DNA of 64,000 nt from Thermoanaerobacterium aotearoense (GTDB taxonomy: Bacteria > Bacillota > Thermoanaerobacteria > Thermoanaerobacterales > Thermoanaerobacteraceae): positions 2,343,501-2,407,500 of the forward strand of contig NZ_CP047602.1 of NCBI RefSeq assembly GCF_009905255.1, written 5' to 3'. Shown here one piece after another: positions 40,487 to 50,676 of the stretch. Below the pieces are notes generated by a model, which was not told the origin of the DNA, ran no database searches, and worked only from the letters and a program-made list of their open reading frames with translations. The translations under genes and the position numbers were made by a program. Within the stretch, counting starts at the first letter, position 1, and the number at the start of each line of letters is the position of its first letter.

Positions 40487-41898
40487 CTATTTTCCCCTCT
40501 CAATCTTTTTAAACCCGGTATGCCAGGTTTTGTCATTTCGTATTCATTAAGTATGGCATCAAGCTGTTCTTCTTTAAAATACTTTTTAGCAACTTCCCTT
40601 ATTGTCTTTCCTTCCTCTTTAGCCTCTTTTGCTATCATGGATGCTTTTTCGTATCCCAAATGAGGGCTTAACACAATCGCATAAGACAAGCTCTTTTCCA
40701 CCATTTCTTCAAGGTGATGTCGATTTGCTTTAATTCCTTTTATGCATTTATATATAAACATATCAACTGCATTTTTAAGAAGGTCAATCTCATTGAAAAG
40801 ATTATAGGCAATAAGCGGCAATGTGAAATTAAGCTCAAATTCCCCAGATTGTGCTCCTAATGTGATGGCGTAATCGCAGGCCAATACCTGATATGCTGCC
40901 TGTTTTACTGCCTCAGGTATTACTGGATTTATTTTGCCTGGCATTATCGACGAACCAGCTTGCACTTCTGGTATGGTTATCTCCATAAGTCCACATCTTG
41001 GACCTGATGACATAAGCCTAATATCATTAGATATCTTAATAAGGTTTGTAGCTGCAGCTTTCAACATGCCTGAAACTTCCACAAAAACATCGTTATTTTG
41101 AGTAGGATCCATCATGTACTCAGCTCTGGCAAGTCCAATTCCTGTTATGTCTCTTAAAATCTCAATGACGCTATAAATATACCTTATGTCAGCATTTAGC
41201 CCTGTGCCAACAGCAGTCCCACCTATATTCACCTGCCTTAGCCTTTCCTCTACTTTGTATATCCTCCACCTATCCCTTGCGATTGCCTGTGCATACGCTC
41301 CAAACTCCTGCCCCAGCATCACAGGCACAGCATCCTGCAGTTCCGTCCTACCTATCTTAATTACGTCTTTAAACTCATCTTCCTTTTCTTGAAGTGCTAC
41401 TTGGAGATTAGCAAAGCTTTCACTTAAAGGCTTTAAAAGTTTAATAGCTGCTATTCTTACAGCAGTAGGAAAAACATCGTTTGTGGATTGGCTTAAATTT
41501 ACATGATCGATAGGACTTACTAAGTCGTAATTTCCTTTTTTGCCGCCAAGTAGCTCTATCGCCCTGTTTGCTATGACTTCATTCATATTCATATTTGCAG
41601 ATGTACCTGCTCCACCCTGAAGTGCATCAACGATGAATTGGTCATGAAATTTGCCTTCTATTATTTCATCACATGCAATAATTATAGCATCTGCAATTTT
41701 TTTATCAAGCAATTTTATGTTTTTATTGGCTATGGCAGCCGCTTTCTTTACCTGTGCCAGCGCTATTATAAGCTCTCTATGAATTGATTGACCTGACAAA
41801 TTGAAATTTTCATGAGCTCTTAGACTGTGAATGCCGTAATAAGCATCGTCAGGCACTTCCATATATCCTAAAATATCGTGTTCTATCCTGTAGCCCAT
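40483..41898 (-). CDS. aspA: Aspartate ammonia-lyase
   Basis: The protein has 471 residues of the fumarase/aspartase superfamily. Motifs are SQSTNDVFPTA near residue 140, the catalytic loop GSSIMPGKINPV near residue 320, and LGQEFGAYAQA. It converts aspartate to fumarate and ammonia. In clostridia it is often next to hydF, and ammonia and fumarate have been discussed as links to hydrogenase maturation; here it is translated with hydF by the overlap ATGA. ATG 41898 is the start. Confidence 0.95.
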   Translation of the reverse strand: MGYRIEHDILGYMEVPDDAYYGIHSLRAHENFNLSGQSIHRELIIALAQVKKAAAIANKNIKLLDKKIADAIIIACDEIIEGKFHDQFIVDALQGGAGTSANMNMNEVIANRAIELLGGKKGNYDLVSPIDHVNLSQSTNDVFPTAVRIAAIKLLKPLSESFANLQVALQEKEDEFKDVIKIGRTELQDAVPVMLGQEFGAYAQAIARDRWRIYKVEERLRQVNIGGTAVGTGLNADIRYIYSVIEILRDITGIGLARAEYMMDPTQNNDVFVEVSGMLKAAATNLIKISNDIRLMSSGPRCGLMEITIPEVQAGSSIMPGKINPVIPEAVKQAAYQVLACDYAITLGAQSGEFELNFTLPLIAYNLFNEIDLLKNAVDMFIYKCIKGIKANRHHLEEMVEKSLSYAIVLSPHLGYEKASMIAKEAKEEGKTIREVAKKYFKEEQLDAILNEYEMTKPGIPGLKRLRGENR

Positions 41899-41995
41899 CT
41901 TTTCACCTTCTTAACATATATTCCAGCAAAAGCAGCAAAGCTTTCATACAATATATTAGCATATTTTTATCAAAAAATATATTATTATATACTAC

Positions 41996-42024
41996 TTGAT
42001 TTTAATTTATATGAGGTGTATAAT
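41996..42024 (+). promoter_or_regulatory. Promoter of desulfoferrodoxin
   Basis: TTGATT (41996-42001) and TATAAT (42019-42024) are separated by 17 nt. An inverted repeat GATAATTTTTATC at 42035-42047 lies just after the start and could be a Fur/PerR-type site, though this is weak. Confidence 0.65.
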
Positions 42025-42088
42025 ATTTACAAAAGATAATTTTTATCAAAAGAAATAAATTATCTTCAAATTAAAAGGAGGTTTTTTC

Positions 42089-42469
42089 ATGACAAATTTA
42101 TTTGGAGTTTACAAATGCAAGGAGTGCGGAAATGTTGTAGAAGTTTTAAACGCTGGTGATGGAACATTGACATGCTGTGAAAAGCCAATGGAAGAGCAGA
42201 TAGTAAATACAGTTGACGCCAGCAAAGAAAAACACGTTCCTGTGATATTGAAAGACGGCGATACAGTAACAGTAAAAGTTAGCAGCGTAGAACATCCTAT
42301 GGAGGAAAAACACTACATAGAATGGATTTCAATTTTAGCTGACGGAATTTACATGAGAAAGATGTTAAAACCAGGAGATAAACCTGAGGCAACATTCAAG
42401 ACGGATGCAGCAAAGATTCAAGCTTGGGCATATTGCAATTTGCACGGCTTGTGGACTGCAGAGATTTAA
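42089..42469 (+). CDS. dfx: Desulfoferrodoxin (superoxide reductase)
   Basis: The protein has 126 residues. The N-terminal rubredoxin-like site is YKCKECGNVVEV and TCCEKPM (four Cys, Fe). The C-terminal superoxide reductase site is VEHPMEEKHYIEWI, with CNLHGLW holding the Cys and His ligands. It reduces superoxide to hydrogen peroxide, which suits an anaerobe. AAAAGGAGG precedes ATG 42089. The gene is monocistronic, with a strong terminator. Confidence 0.96.
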   Translation: MTNLFGVYKCKECGNVVEVLNAGDGTLTCCEKPMEEQIVNTVDASKEKHVPVILKDGDTVTVKVSSVEHPMEEKHYIEWISILADGIYMRKMLKPGDKPEATFKTDAAKIQAWAYCNLHGLWTAEI

Positions 42470-42506
42470 ACTTTACTCCTCCTATTTTTGCATTTGTTTA
42501 TGCATA

Positions 42507-42534
42507 AAAGATGTCCTGATGCGGACATCTTTTT
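42507..42534. terminator. Bidirectional terminator
   Basis: AAAAGATGTCC and GGACATCTTTTT form a stem between dfx and the convergent mntH. Confidence 0.9.
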
Positions 42535-42541
42535 GTTTTGT

Positions 42542-43831
42542 TCACAACATTCCTTGAAATGTAGTATACAAAAGTATTCCGTTTAAAAGTATTATAAAAA
42601 TCGAAATTACCCACCCTGCAATTGTAGCAGCCAAATTATTTGCAAATTGCCCCATGTATTCCCTTTTGGATGTTATTATTAAAAGCGGTATTATGGCGAA
42701 TGGAAGTGCAAAACTTAAAACAACTTGGCTTAATATTAGAGCATTCATTGGATTTACGCCTAAGAAAAGAACTGCAATTGACGGTATTATCGTAATAAGC
42801 CTTTTTAAGAGTGGAGGAAAAGTTTTATTTAAAAATCCATCCATGACCGTCTCACCTGCCATAGTCCCAACTGCAGATGATGAAAAACCAGATGATAAAA
42901 GGGCTAATGCAAAAGCTATGCTGGAAAAAGGGCCTAATAGCGGTTCTAACGACTTATGGGCATCTTCTATAGAATTTACATAGACGCCATTTTTAAAGAA
43001 AACTGCCGCTGACACAATTACCATAGCCGCATTGACAATAAAGGCGATATTCATGGCTATAATAATGTCCAGCCTTTCCATCGACAAATGGTGCCTTTTC
43101 TCTTTTAAACTTAAATTTTTGTTTCTGCTTTGGACTAATTGGGAATGAAGAAATATTACATGAGGCATTACTGTTGCTCCCAGCATGCCAACTGCTATAT
43201 ACAAGGCATCTTTATCAACAATCGTTGGCATCAAAGTACTAAGCCCTACCTTTATCCACTCTGGCTTTGCTAAAAACATTTCAAATCCATACGCTAAGCA
43301 TATTACACCTATCAACATTTCAATGATCGACTCCACTGCCCTCTGTCCAAATTTCTGTAGATGCGTTATGAAAAGCGTCACAATTCCAGTTATAACACCT
43401 GCATAGGCCAATGGAACCCTAAAAAGAAGGTATATTCCAACAGCGCCGCCTAAAAATTCTGCCATCGTGGTTGCAATGGATGCAATCTCGGAGACGATAA
43501 AAAGCAATACATTAGTCCTTTTGGGAAATACGGCTCCACACATTTGAGACAGATTTTTTTCAGTAGCTATCCCTAATTTAGCCGACAAATACTGTAGAAA
43601 GATTGCAATAATGTTGCTCCACAAGATGACCCATAAAAGGCTGTAATTGTACTTGGCTCCTCCAGTTATATTTGTAGCAAAATTACCAGGATCTATATAA
43701 GCAACGCTTACTACAAATGCTGGACCTAAGTACTTTAAAAAATCAGCAATCTTCTTTACAATCAGATTTTCTGATGCTTTCTTATTTCTTTCAGAAAAAT
43801 CTGTCACAGCTACACTGCTTGAATCTTTCAT
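42542..43831 (-). CDS. mntH: Nramp-family Mn2+/Fe2+ transporter
   Basis: The protein has 429 residues and about 11 hydrophobic segments. SVAYIDPGNFATNI near residue 50 is the DPGN metal-binding motif of Nramp helix 1, and GATVMPHVIFLHSQL holds the helix 6 MPH motif. It imports manganese or iron with protons. It diverges from a DtxR/MntR-family regulator gene; a likely operator lies in the shared intergenic region at 43892-43908. The start at 43831 follows AAAGGGTG. Confidence 0.93.
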   Translation of the reverse strand: MKDSSSVAVTDFSERNKKASENLIVKKIADFLKYLGPAFVVSVAYIDPGNFATNITGGAKYNYSLLWVILWSNIIAIFLQYLSAKLGIATEKNLSQMCGAVFPKRTNVLLFIVSEIASIATTMAEFLGGAVGIYLLFRVPLAYAGVITGIVTLFITHLQKFGQRAVESIIEMLIGVICLAYGFEMFLAKPEWIKVGLSTLMPTIVDKDALYIAVGMLGATVMPHVIFLHSQLVQSRNKNLSLKEKRHHLSMERLDIIIAMNIAFIVNAAMVIVSAAVFFKNGVYVNSIEDAHKSLEPLLGPFSSIAFALALLSSGFSSSAVGTMAGETVMDGFLNKTFPPLLKRLITIIPSIAVLFLGVNPMNALILSQVVLSFALPFAIIPLLIITSKREYMGQFANNLAATIAGWVISIFIILLNGILLYTTFQGML

Positions 43832-43891
43832 TTATGTCACACCCTTTTTCACATTGGCAAAATTATTAGCCAATCCTAAAATTTAAAATCC

Positions 43892-43908
43892 TAACATAGA
43901 ATATGTTA
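43892..43908. promoter_or_regulatory. MntR/DtxR-type operator
   Basis: TAACATA-GAA-TATGTTA is a perfect inverted repeat in the divergent promoter region of mntH and the regulator gene, the size and shape of DtxR-family sites. A second repeat, TTGGC...GCCAA at about 43853-43873, lies nearer mntH. Confidence 0.7.
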
Positions 43909-43949
43909 AACGGATGTATTTCGTTACATTTAAAAAGAAGGTGAATAAA

Positions 43950-44420
43950 TTGCAGGACAAGTATCACACTTTTAGCGAATACATGAAGAAAGAGAATAAC
44001 TCATTGACAGCGTCTATGGAAGATTATCTTGAAATGATATGCAGACTGTCGACTAAATCAGGCTATGTAAGACTGCACGAATTGGCAGAGGCATTGAATG
44101 TCCAGCCGCCATCCGCTACAAAGATGGTTCAAAAACTTTCTGAGCTTAATCTCATAGACTATGAAAAGTACGGCGTCATAACTTTAAGCAATGAAGGCAA
44201 ATCAATCGGCGAAGCTCTTATAAAAAGGCATAATACAATTTTAGAACTTCTAAAGACGCTTGGAATTGAAGAAAACAATCTTCTTGAAGAAACAGAAAAA
44301 ATAGAACACACCGTAAGCACAGAAACGCTTCATTGTTTTTTACGTTTCATGGACTTTTTAGAACAAAATAACGATATTAAAGAAAAATTAACCCAGTACA
44401 TGAAATCAAAAAGAGATTAA
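43950..44420 (+). CDS. mntR: DtxR/MntR-family metal-dependent regulator
   Basis: The protein has 156 residues from TTG 43950, which follows GAAGGTG. The winged helix spans SMEDYLEMICRLSTKSGYVR and LNVQPPSATKMVQKLSELNL; the metal-binding dimer domain includes EENNLLEETEKIEHTVS, with E and H ligands. The divergent mntH and the inverted repeat between the genes support a role as a Mn2+ (or Fe2+) repressor of mntH. Confidence 0.88.
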   Translation: MQDKYHTFSEYMKKENNSLTASMEDYLEMICRLSTKSGYVRLHELAEALNVQPPSATKMVQKLSELNLIDYEKYGVITLSNEGKSIGEALIKRHNTILELLKTLGIEENNLLEETEKIEHTVSTETLHCFLRFMDFLEQNNDIKEKLTQYMKSKRD

Positions 44421-44516
44421 AAGTGGATTAAAATTTACAATTCTGTAATAATTGCAATTTTTAATATGCTATAATTATAAATGTACACTATTTTGCAAAA
44501 AGGAATGGGGATTTTA

Positions 44517-45146
44517 ATGTCATTATTTAAATTGGGAATCGATGTAGTTCTTCATCTCGACAAGTATTTAGGCACCATAATCCAAACGTATGGTACCGCC
44601 ACATATTTACTTATATTTCTCATATTGTTTTTTGAAACAGGTATCGTCATTACGCCATTTTTGCCTGGAGACTCGCTAATATTTGCTGCAGGTGCTTTTG
44701 CTGCCATAGGTTCACTAAATGTATTTACATTATTTATAGTAGTCTCATTGGCTGCAATATTAGGTGACACTGTAAACTACCACATAGGAAAATTTATAGG
44801 CGAAAAGATATACGAAGCGGAAAACTTAAAGTTGATAAAAAAAGAACACCTTTTAGAAGCCAGAAACTTCTATGATAAATACGGTAGCATGACAATAGTA
44901 TTAGGAAGGTTTATACCTATCATAAGGACGTTTGTGCCATTTGTAGCAGGCATAGGTGAGATGAATTACCTTCACTTCCTCACCTACAACGCATTAGGCG
45001 GCATAGCCTGGGCAGCGTTATTCTCGTTTGGCGGATACTACTTTGGAAATCTTGAAGTTGTCAAAACACATTTTGGGTTCGTCACAATAGCCATAATTGT
45101 TATTTCTTTGATACCTGCTTTAGTGACTTTCTTGAAAAAGAAGTAA
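44517..45146 (+). CDS. DedA-family membrane protein
   Basis: The protein has 209 residues from ATG 44517. It has about five hydrophobic segments. ETGIVITPFLPGDSLIFAAG is the hallmark DedA motif near residue 40, and GRFIPIIRTFVPFVAG near residue 140 is the second. The family moves lipids (undecaprenyl phosphate or phosphatidylethanolamine) across membranes. The gene is monocistronic with a strong terminator. The exact lipid is unknown here. Confidence 0.93.
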   Translation: MSLFKLGIDVVLHLDKYLGTIIQTYGTATYLLIFLILFFETGIVITPFLPGDSLIFAAGAFAAIGSLNVFTLFIVVSLAAILGDTVNYHIGKFIGEKIYEAENLKLIKKEHLLEARNFYDKYGSMTIVLGRFIPIIRTFVPFVAGIGEMNYLHFLTYNALGGIAWAALFSFGGYYFGNLEVVKTHFGFVTIAIIVISLIPALVTFLKKK

Positions 45147-45170
45147 GCGAGATATAATCTCGCTTTTTTT
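45145..45170 (+). terminator. Rho-independent terminator
   Basis: AAGCGAGAT and ATCTCGCTT form a 9-bp stem overlapping the stop codon, followed by a T-run. Confidence 0.88.
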
Positions 45171-45233
45171 ATGTTTTTATTTGATAAGGCTTTATCATAA
45201 TTCTTTAATTAAAAAATATTTTTAGTTAAATTA

Positions 45234-45265
45234 TTGACAATAAAATTAATATATTGTAATATTAA
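45234..45265 (+). promoter_or_regulatory. Promoter and ArsR-type operator of the persulfide-type operon
   Basis: TTGACA (45234-45239) and TAATAT (45257-45262) are separated by 17 nt. TTAATAT-ATTGTA-ATATTAA (45246-45265) is a perfect 7-bp inverted repeat covering the -10, as in ArsR/SmtB operators. The ArsR gene at the end of the operon is the likely repressor. Confidence 0.75.
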
Positions 45266-45298
45266 GATATAATAATACTTTTAATAGGAGGAAGAATC

Positions 45299-47761
45299 AT
45301 GAAAGTTGTAATTATCGGGGGCGTTGCTGGCGGTGCATCTGCTGCAGCAAGGTTGAGAAGACTTGATGAAGACGCTGAAATAATACTCTTTGAAAAGGGA
45401 GAATATATATCTTATGCCAACTGCGGTCTGCCGTATTATATAGGCGAAGTCATAAAAGAACGTGAAAAATTAGTCGTTCAAACACCAGAAGCTATGTCAA
45501 AGCGCTTCAACATCGACATAAGGACATTATCAGAAGTCACAAAGATAAATCCTGATGAAAAAACCGTAGTCGTTCATGATATAAAAAATGACAGAACCTA
45601 TACAGAAAGCTACGACAAACTGATACTATCACCTGGTGCAGAACCTATAAAACCTCCAATGCCAGGCATAGATGGCAAGAACATTTTTACGCTTAGGACT
45701 ATTCCAGATACCTATAGGATAAAAGACTTTGTCGACAACAACAAACCTAAAAAAGCCGTTGTAGTAGGCGGTGGTTTCATAGGACTTGAAGTTGCAGAGA
45801 ATTTAAAAGAAGCAGGACTTGATGTGACAATAGTAGAATTGGCTGACCATGTAATGGCACCACTTGATTACGAAATGGCTGCAATTGTCCATCAACGCCT
45901 TAAAGATAAAGGTGTAAATCTCATATTAAAGGATGGTGTAAAAGAGTTTCACCACAAAGAAGGCATAACGACTGTCGTTTTGAATAGCGGCAATACGTTA
46001 ATCACTGACATGGTCGTATTAGGCATAGGCGTGAGGCCAGACACTAAATTAGCAAAAGACGCAGACCTTGCAATCGGCGAAAGAGGCGGCATAAAAGTCA
46101 ATGAATACATGCAGACATCAAATCCTGATATATACGCTGTAGGCGATGCTATAGAGGTAAAAGACTATATAAACGGAAGCAATACTTTGATACCATTAGC
46201 AGGACCTGCAAACAAACAAGGCCGTATCGCAGCAGACAATATTTGCGGAAGAAAAAGCAAATATGATGGTACGCAGGGTACTTCTGTTGCAAAAATTTTC
46301 GACTTGACTGTGGCAGCGACGGGAAACAATGAAACAATCTTAAAAAGAGCCGGAATAGATTATGAAAAAGTCATAATACACCCAAATTCACATGCCAGCT
46401 ACTATCCTGATGCACTGCCTATGACCATTAAACTCATATTTAAAAAAGATGATGGAAAAATCTTAGGCGCTCAAATAGTTGGATTTGACGGCGTTGATAA
46501 GAGAATAGACGTCATTGCTACTGCAATACGCAGCAATATGACAGTTTACGACTTAGAAGAACTTGAATTGGCATACGCTCCACCATACTCATCAGCAAAA
46601 GACCCTGTAAACATGGCTGGTTTTGCAGCTTCAAATATATTAAAAGGCGATATAAGCGTATTCCATTGGGACGAAGTTAAAGATATAGATTTGTCTAAAT
46701 CTTTAATACTTGACGTAAGAACAGATCTTGAATATCAGCTCGGAAACATCAAAGGCTCCATAAACATACCTGTAGATGAGCTAAGAGAAAATCTTCACAA
46801 GATTCCAAAAGACAAAGATATATACGTATACTGTCAAGTAGGCTTAAGAGGATATATAGCTTGCAGGATACTGATGCAAAATGGCTTTAAATCTGTCAAA
46901 AATCTAAGTGGCGGTTATAAAATATACGAAACTGCAACATCAGATTTCACCGATATAACAGTGAGGTACGACGATGAACAGACAGAGTGCGGCATGTGCG
47001 TAACAGATAAAAAAAAATCAGATGATGCAGTGGCAACATTAGAGATCGATGCGTGTGGGCTTCAATGTCCAGGTCCTATAATGCAGACATTTAACGCAAT
47101 AAAAAATCTAAAAGATGGAGACATACTAAGGATAAAAGCTTCGGACCCTGGATTTGAAAATGACATTAAGACATGGTGTCAAAGAACAGGAAATGCGCTT
47201 CTTAACTTATACCATGAAGGAAAAATCATTGTAGCAGAGATAAGAAAAAATGCATCTGCAAAAGCAGTTGAAACAAAGACATCTTCTGATAAAAACGATA
47301 AGGCCATTATAGTATTCAGTGGAGACTTAGACAAAGCCATAGCCGCATTTATAATAGCAAATGGAGCTGCTGCAATGGGAAGAAAGGTGACTCTTTTCTT
47401 CACATTCTGGGGACTCAATATACTGAGAAAGCCAGAAAAAGTTTCAATCAAAAAAGACTTCTTAAGTAAGATGTTTGGCATGATGATGCCAAGGGGTTCC
47501 AAGAAGCTAAAACTTTCCAAGATGAACATGTTTGGCATAGGACCTAAAATGATACGATACATCATGAACAAAAAAAATGTATCTTCACTGGAAGATTTAA
47601 TACAGCAAGCGCTTAAAAACGGTGTAAGGATTGTGGCATGCAACATGTCATCTGACATAATGGGCATAACTAAAGATGAGCTTATAGATGGTGTTGAATT
47701 AGGCGGTGTTGCATCATTTATAGGTGCAGCTGAGCAGTCAGACACCACACTCTTTATATAA
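45299..47761 (+). CDS. CoA-disulfide reductase-rhodanese-TusA-DsrE fusion
   Basis: The protein has 820 residues with four domains. Residues 1-445 are a flavin-dependent CoA-disulfide reductase type: FAD motif IIGGVAGGASAAARLRRLDE, single redox Cys in YANCGLPYYIG, NAD(P) motif VVVGGGFIGLEVAENL. Residues 455-550 are a rhodanese domain with active Cys YCQVGLRG. Residues 575-650 are a TusA domain with CGLQCPGPIM. Residues 665-820 are a DsrE-like domain. It should move sulfane sulfur from a persulfide or CoA persulfide between cysteines and reduce disulfides with NAD(P)H. It is followed 3 nt later by an ArsR repressor. Confidence 0.93.
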   Translation: MKVVIIGGVAGGASAAARLRRLDEDAEIILFEKGEYISYANCGLPYYIGEVIKEREKLVVQTPEAMSKRFNIDIRTLSEVTKINPDEKTVVVHDIKNDRTYTESYDKLILSPGAEPIKPPMPGIDGKNIFTLRTIPDTYRIKDFVDNNKPKKAVVVGGGFIGLEVAENLKEAGLDVTIVELADHVMAPLDYEMAAIVHQRLKDKGVNLILKDGVKEFHHKEGITTVVLNSGNTLITDMVVLGIGVRPDTKLAKDADLAIGERGGIKVNEYMQTSNPDIYAVGDAIEVKDYINGSNTLIPLAGPANKQGRIAADNICGRKSKYDGTQGTSVAKIFDLTVAATGNNETILKRAGIDYEKVIIHPNSHASYYPDALPMTIKLIFKKDDGKILGAQIVGFDGVDKRIDVIATAIRSNMTVYDLEELELAYAPPYSSAKDPVNMAGFAASNILKGDISVFHWDEVKDIDLSKSLILDVRTDLEYQLGNIKGSINIPVDELRENLHKIPKDKDIYVYCQVGLRGYIACRILMQNGFKSVKNLSGGYKIYETATSDFTDITVRYDDEQTECGMCVTDKKKSDDAVATLEIDACGLQCPGPIMQTFNAIKNLKDGDILRIKASDPGFENDIKTWCQRTGNALLNLYHEGKIIVAEIRKNASAKAVETKTSSDKNDKAIIVFSGDLDKAIAAFIIANGAAAMGRKVTLFFTFWGLNILRKPEKVSIKKDFLSKMFGMMMPRGSKKLKLSKMNMFGIGPKMIRYIMNKKNVSSLEDLIQQALKNGVRIVACNMSSDIMGITKDELIDGVELGGVASFIGAAEQSDTTLFI

Positions 47762-47764
47762 AAG

Positions 47765-48079
47765 TTGGAGGGATTTCCGCTGAAAAACAGTGCTATAGAC
47801 ATCGAAAAAGATTTTAAAAAGTATGAAACGATAGCAGAAAAATTAAAAGCCATAGCGCATCCTTACAGGCTTTGCATCGTAAGAGGGCTTCTATCAGGAG
47901 AATGCAACGTAAGTACGATACAAGAATGCTTAAACTTGCCTCAATCCACAGTGTCGCAGCACATATCAAAGCTAAAATCTGCCGGCATAATAGAGGGAAA
48001 GCGAAACGGACTTGAAATCTGCTATCGAGTTGTAGACAATGACATAATAAATGCCGTAAAACTTTTATTCAATGATTAA
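47765..48079 (+). CDS. ArsR-family regulator, probable persulfide sensor
   Basis: The protein has 104 residues from TTG 47765; a CTG at 47780, better spaced from GGAGGG, could be the true start. The winged helix is LKAIAHPYRLCIVRGLLSGE with NLPQSTVSQHISKLKSAGII. Cysteines at about 43, 53, 61 and 92 could sense sulfane sulfur, as in BigR/SqrR, or metal. It follows the sulfur-transfer fusion in one operon that has a matching inverted repeat at the promoter. I infer a persulfide-responsive repressor. Confidence 0.88.
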   Translation: MEGFPLKNSAIDIEKDFKKYETIAEKLKAIAHPYRLCIVRGLLSGECNVSTIQECLNLPQSTVSQHISKLKSAGIIEGKRNGLEICYRVVDNDIINAVKLLFND

Positions 48080-48103
48080 GAGATAGGATTTACCCTATCT
48101 CTT
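48078..48103. terminator. Bidirectional terminator
   Basis: AAGAGATAGG and CCTATCTCTT (5-nt loop) separate the ArsR gene from convergent argH. Confidence 0.85.
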
Positions 48104-48109
48104 ATATTT

Positions 48110-49432
48110 TTAATCATCCAATCGTGGTGACCCTATCGTTTTTTTGTTTTTTATCGTGTTCCTTAAATCAATTGCACTGTACACATCTTCATCTATCACA
48201 TCACAAAACGACTTTAACTCATCTATTGATAGGTCTTCTATGGCACAATTTTTATCTATGGCGTACAATACGACTTTACCAGTTATCTCATGTGCTTTTC
48301 TAAAGGGAATCCCTTTAAATACAAGGTAATCTGCAAAATCTGTAGCATTCATATATCCGTATTTTGCTGCATTTGCCATATTATCACTTTTTACCTTCAT
48401 CGTTTTTACCATGCCATTAAAAACCGCAATCGACATTTTCAAAGTATCTATAGCATCAAAAAGCGCTTCTTTGTCCTCCTGCATATCTTTGTTGTATGCC
48501 AAAGGAAGTCCTTTCATGACTGTAAGCAACGTCATGAGGCTGCCGTACACCCGCCCTGCCTTGCCTCGTATAAGCTCCGCAGCATCTGGATTTTTCTTCT
48601 GAGGCATCATGCTGCTTCCTGTTGAGTACCTGTCATCCAGCTCTACAAAATCAAATTCTTTGCTGGACCATAGCACAATTTCCTCGCAAAAGCGGCTTAG
48701 GTGCATCATCATGATTGAAGAAAAGCTCAAAAATTCTATCACAAAATCCCTATCGCTAACTGCATCGAGGCTGTTTTTAGTTATGTCGTCAAACCCAAGA
48801 AGTTTTGCCACGTACATTCTGTCTATATTGTACGATGTGCCTGCTAAAGCGCCTGAACCTAATGGCATCACATTTACCCTTTTTACCATATCATTAAGCC
48901 TTGATAAGTCTCTTTTAAACATCTCCACATACGCCATCATGTGATGTCCAAAAGTGACAGGCTGAGCCCTTTGCAAATGGGTATATCCAGGCATGATCAC
49001 ATTCTTATGCTCAAAAGCCTTATTTTTAAGCGTGTCAATTAGAGTTTCAATGTTTTTCCCAATTTCACCTGCGACATCTCTCAGATAAAGCCTCACATCT
49101 GTTGCTACTTGGTCATTGCGGCTTCTTCCAGTATGAAGTTTTTTGCCTACATCACCTATTTTTTCAGTCAAAAGCCTTTCAACGTACGTGTGTACATCTT
49201 CATCATCAGGTATAAAACCTGTATCAGTTTCCTTTAAAATCTCATTTAGCCCATCTACAATAAGCTTTGTCTCATCGTCCTTTAATACACCTGCCTTGTT
49301 TAAACCTTTCGCATGGGCTATGGAACCTTCTACATCGTATTTGAAAAGGCGCATATCGAAAGAAATGGAGGAATTAAAATCCTCCATAAGTTTGTCTGTA
49401 TCCCCTTTAAACCTACCGCCCCACAGCTTCAT
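48110..49432 (-). CDS. argH: Argininosuccinate lyase
   Basis: The protein has 440 residues. [20 protein letters not shown] starts the family, [14 protein letters not shown] is near residue 110, and the catalytic loop [12 protein letters not shown] is near residue 275. It splits argininosuccinate to arginine and fumarate, the last step of arginine synthesis. It overlaps the end of argG by 20 nt and ends the operon. Confidence 0.97.
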   Translation of the reverse strand: MKLWGGRFKGDTDKLMEDFNSSISFDMRLFKYDVEGSIAHAKGLNKAGVLKDDETKLIVDGLNEILKETDTGFIPDDEDVHTYVERLLTEKIGDVGKKLHTGRSRNDQVATDVRLYLRDVAGEIGKNIETLIDTLKNKAFEHKNVIMPGYTHLQRAQPVTFGHHMMAYVEMFKRDLSRLNDMVKRVNVMPLGSGALAGTSYNIDRMYVAKLLGFDDITKNSLDAVSDRDFVIEFLSFSSIMMMHLSRFCEEIVLWSSKEFDFVELDDRYSTGSSMMPQKKNPDAAELIRGKAGRVYGSLMTLLTVMKGLPLAYNKDMQEDKEALFDAIDTLKMSIAVFNGMVKTMKVKSDNMANAAKYGYMNATDFADYLVFKGIPFRKAHEITGKVVLYAIDKNCAIEDLSIDELKSFCDVIDEDVYSAIDLRNTIKNKKTIGSPRLDD

Positions 49433-50651
49433 TAAAATCTTCCTTTCTGCTTATATCCATAAGCGCTTTTATTTTAAGCGGCAATCCGAATAAGTTTATA
49501 AACCCTTCTGCATCCTTTTGATTGTAAACTTCATCTTCACCAAATGTAGCAAATTCTTCACTGTACAGTGAATACGGCGACTTTGAACCTGCATTTATCA
49601 AGTTTCCTTTGTAAAGTTTAAGCCTTACAGTACCAGTCACATTCTGCTGAGTCACATCCACAAACGCATCTAAAGACTCTCTAAGTGGTGAAAACCACAA
49701 TCCATTGTAGACAATGTCTGCATACTTTTGCGCCACCAAATCTTTAAACCTCATGGTTTCCTTGTCTAAAACCAAATACTCCAATTCCTTGTGAGCTGCG
49801 TAAAGAACCGTTCCTGCAGGTGTCTCATACACACCGCGAGACTTAATGCCTACAAGCCTATTTTCTACAATATCAGCTATGCCTATACCATTTCTTCCAG
49901 CTATCAAATTAAGCTCTTCTATCATCTTCGAAGGACTCGCGTATGACTTTCCATTTACTTTTACAGGTATCCCCTTTTCAAACTCTAAGACGACGTACTC
50001 CGGCTCATCCGGTGCATTCTCCGGTGGAACAACAATATCGTACAAACTGTTTTTAGGCTCATTCCACGGATCTTCCAAATCACCGCCTTCATGGCTTATG
50101 TGCCATAAATTGTTGTCAACGCTGTATATCTTTTCCTTTGTGACAGGGACAGGAATGCCTTTTTTCTTGGCATAATCTATTTCTTGCTCCCTGGACTTAA
50201 AATCCCATATCCTCCATGGCGCTATTATCTCTATTGATGGATCAAGAGCTTTTATTGATACTTCAAATCTTACTTGGTCATTCCCTTTTCCAGTAGCACC
50301 GTGCACTATCGCCTTTGCACCTTCTTTGTGAGCTATCTCCACAAGCTTTTTAGCAATGAGGGGCCTCGCAAATGAAGTGCCTAACAGATACTTGCCTTCA
50401 TACACAGCTCCTGCTTTTAATGTGGGGAAAATATAATCCTCTACAAACTCATCTTTTACATCTTCAACGTATATCTTGCTGGCACCGCTTAGTAGTGCCT
50501 TCTCTTTTATGCTGTTAAGCTCGCTTCCCTGACCTACATCTATACACGCAGCTATTATCTCACATTCGTAATTTTCTTTAAGCCATGGTATTATGACAGA
50601 CGTATCTAAACCGCCTGAATACGCCAGAACCACTTTTTCTCCTTTTAACAT
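49413..50651 (-). CDS. argG: Argininosuccinate synthase
   Basis: The protein has 412 residues from ATG 50651. It has the ATP-PPase loop [26 protein letters not shown] near residue 118 and a long C-terminal helix typical of ArgG. It joins citrulline and aspartate with ATP. It lies between carB and argH. The AAAGGAAG site sets the start; the ATG at 50669 is too far upstream. Confidence 0.97.
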   Translation of the reverse strand: MLKGEKVVLAYSGGLDTSVIIPWLKENYECEIIAACIDVGQGSELNSIKEKALLSGASKIYVEDVKDEFVEDYIFPTLKAGAVYEGKYLLGTSFARPLIAKKLVEIAHKEGAKAIVHGATGKGNDQVRFEVSIKALDPSIEIIAPWRIWDFKSREQEIDYAKKKGIPVPVTKEKIYSVDNNLWHISHEGGDLEDPWNEPKNSLYDIVVPPENAPDEPEYVVLEFEKGIPVKVNGKSYASPSKMIEELNLIAGRNGIGIADIVENRLVGIKSRGVYETPAGTVLYAAHKELEYLVLDKETMRFKDLVAQKYADIVYNGLWFSPLRESLDAFVDVTQQNVTGTVRLKLYKGNLINAGSKSPYSLYSEEFATFGEDEVYNQKDAEGFINLFGLPLKIKALMDISRKEDFNEAVGR

Positions 50652-50676
50652 ATAAATCTTCCTTTCCAAGTTAATT

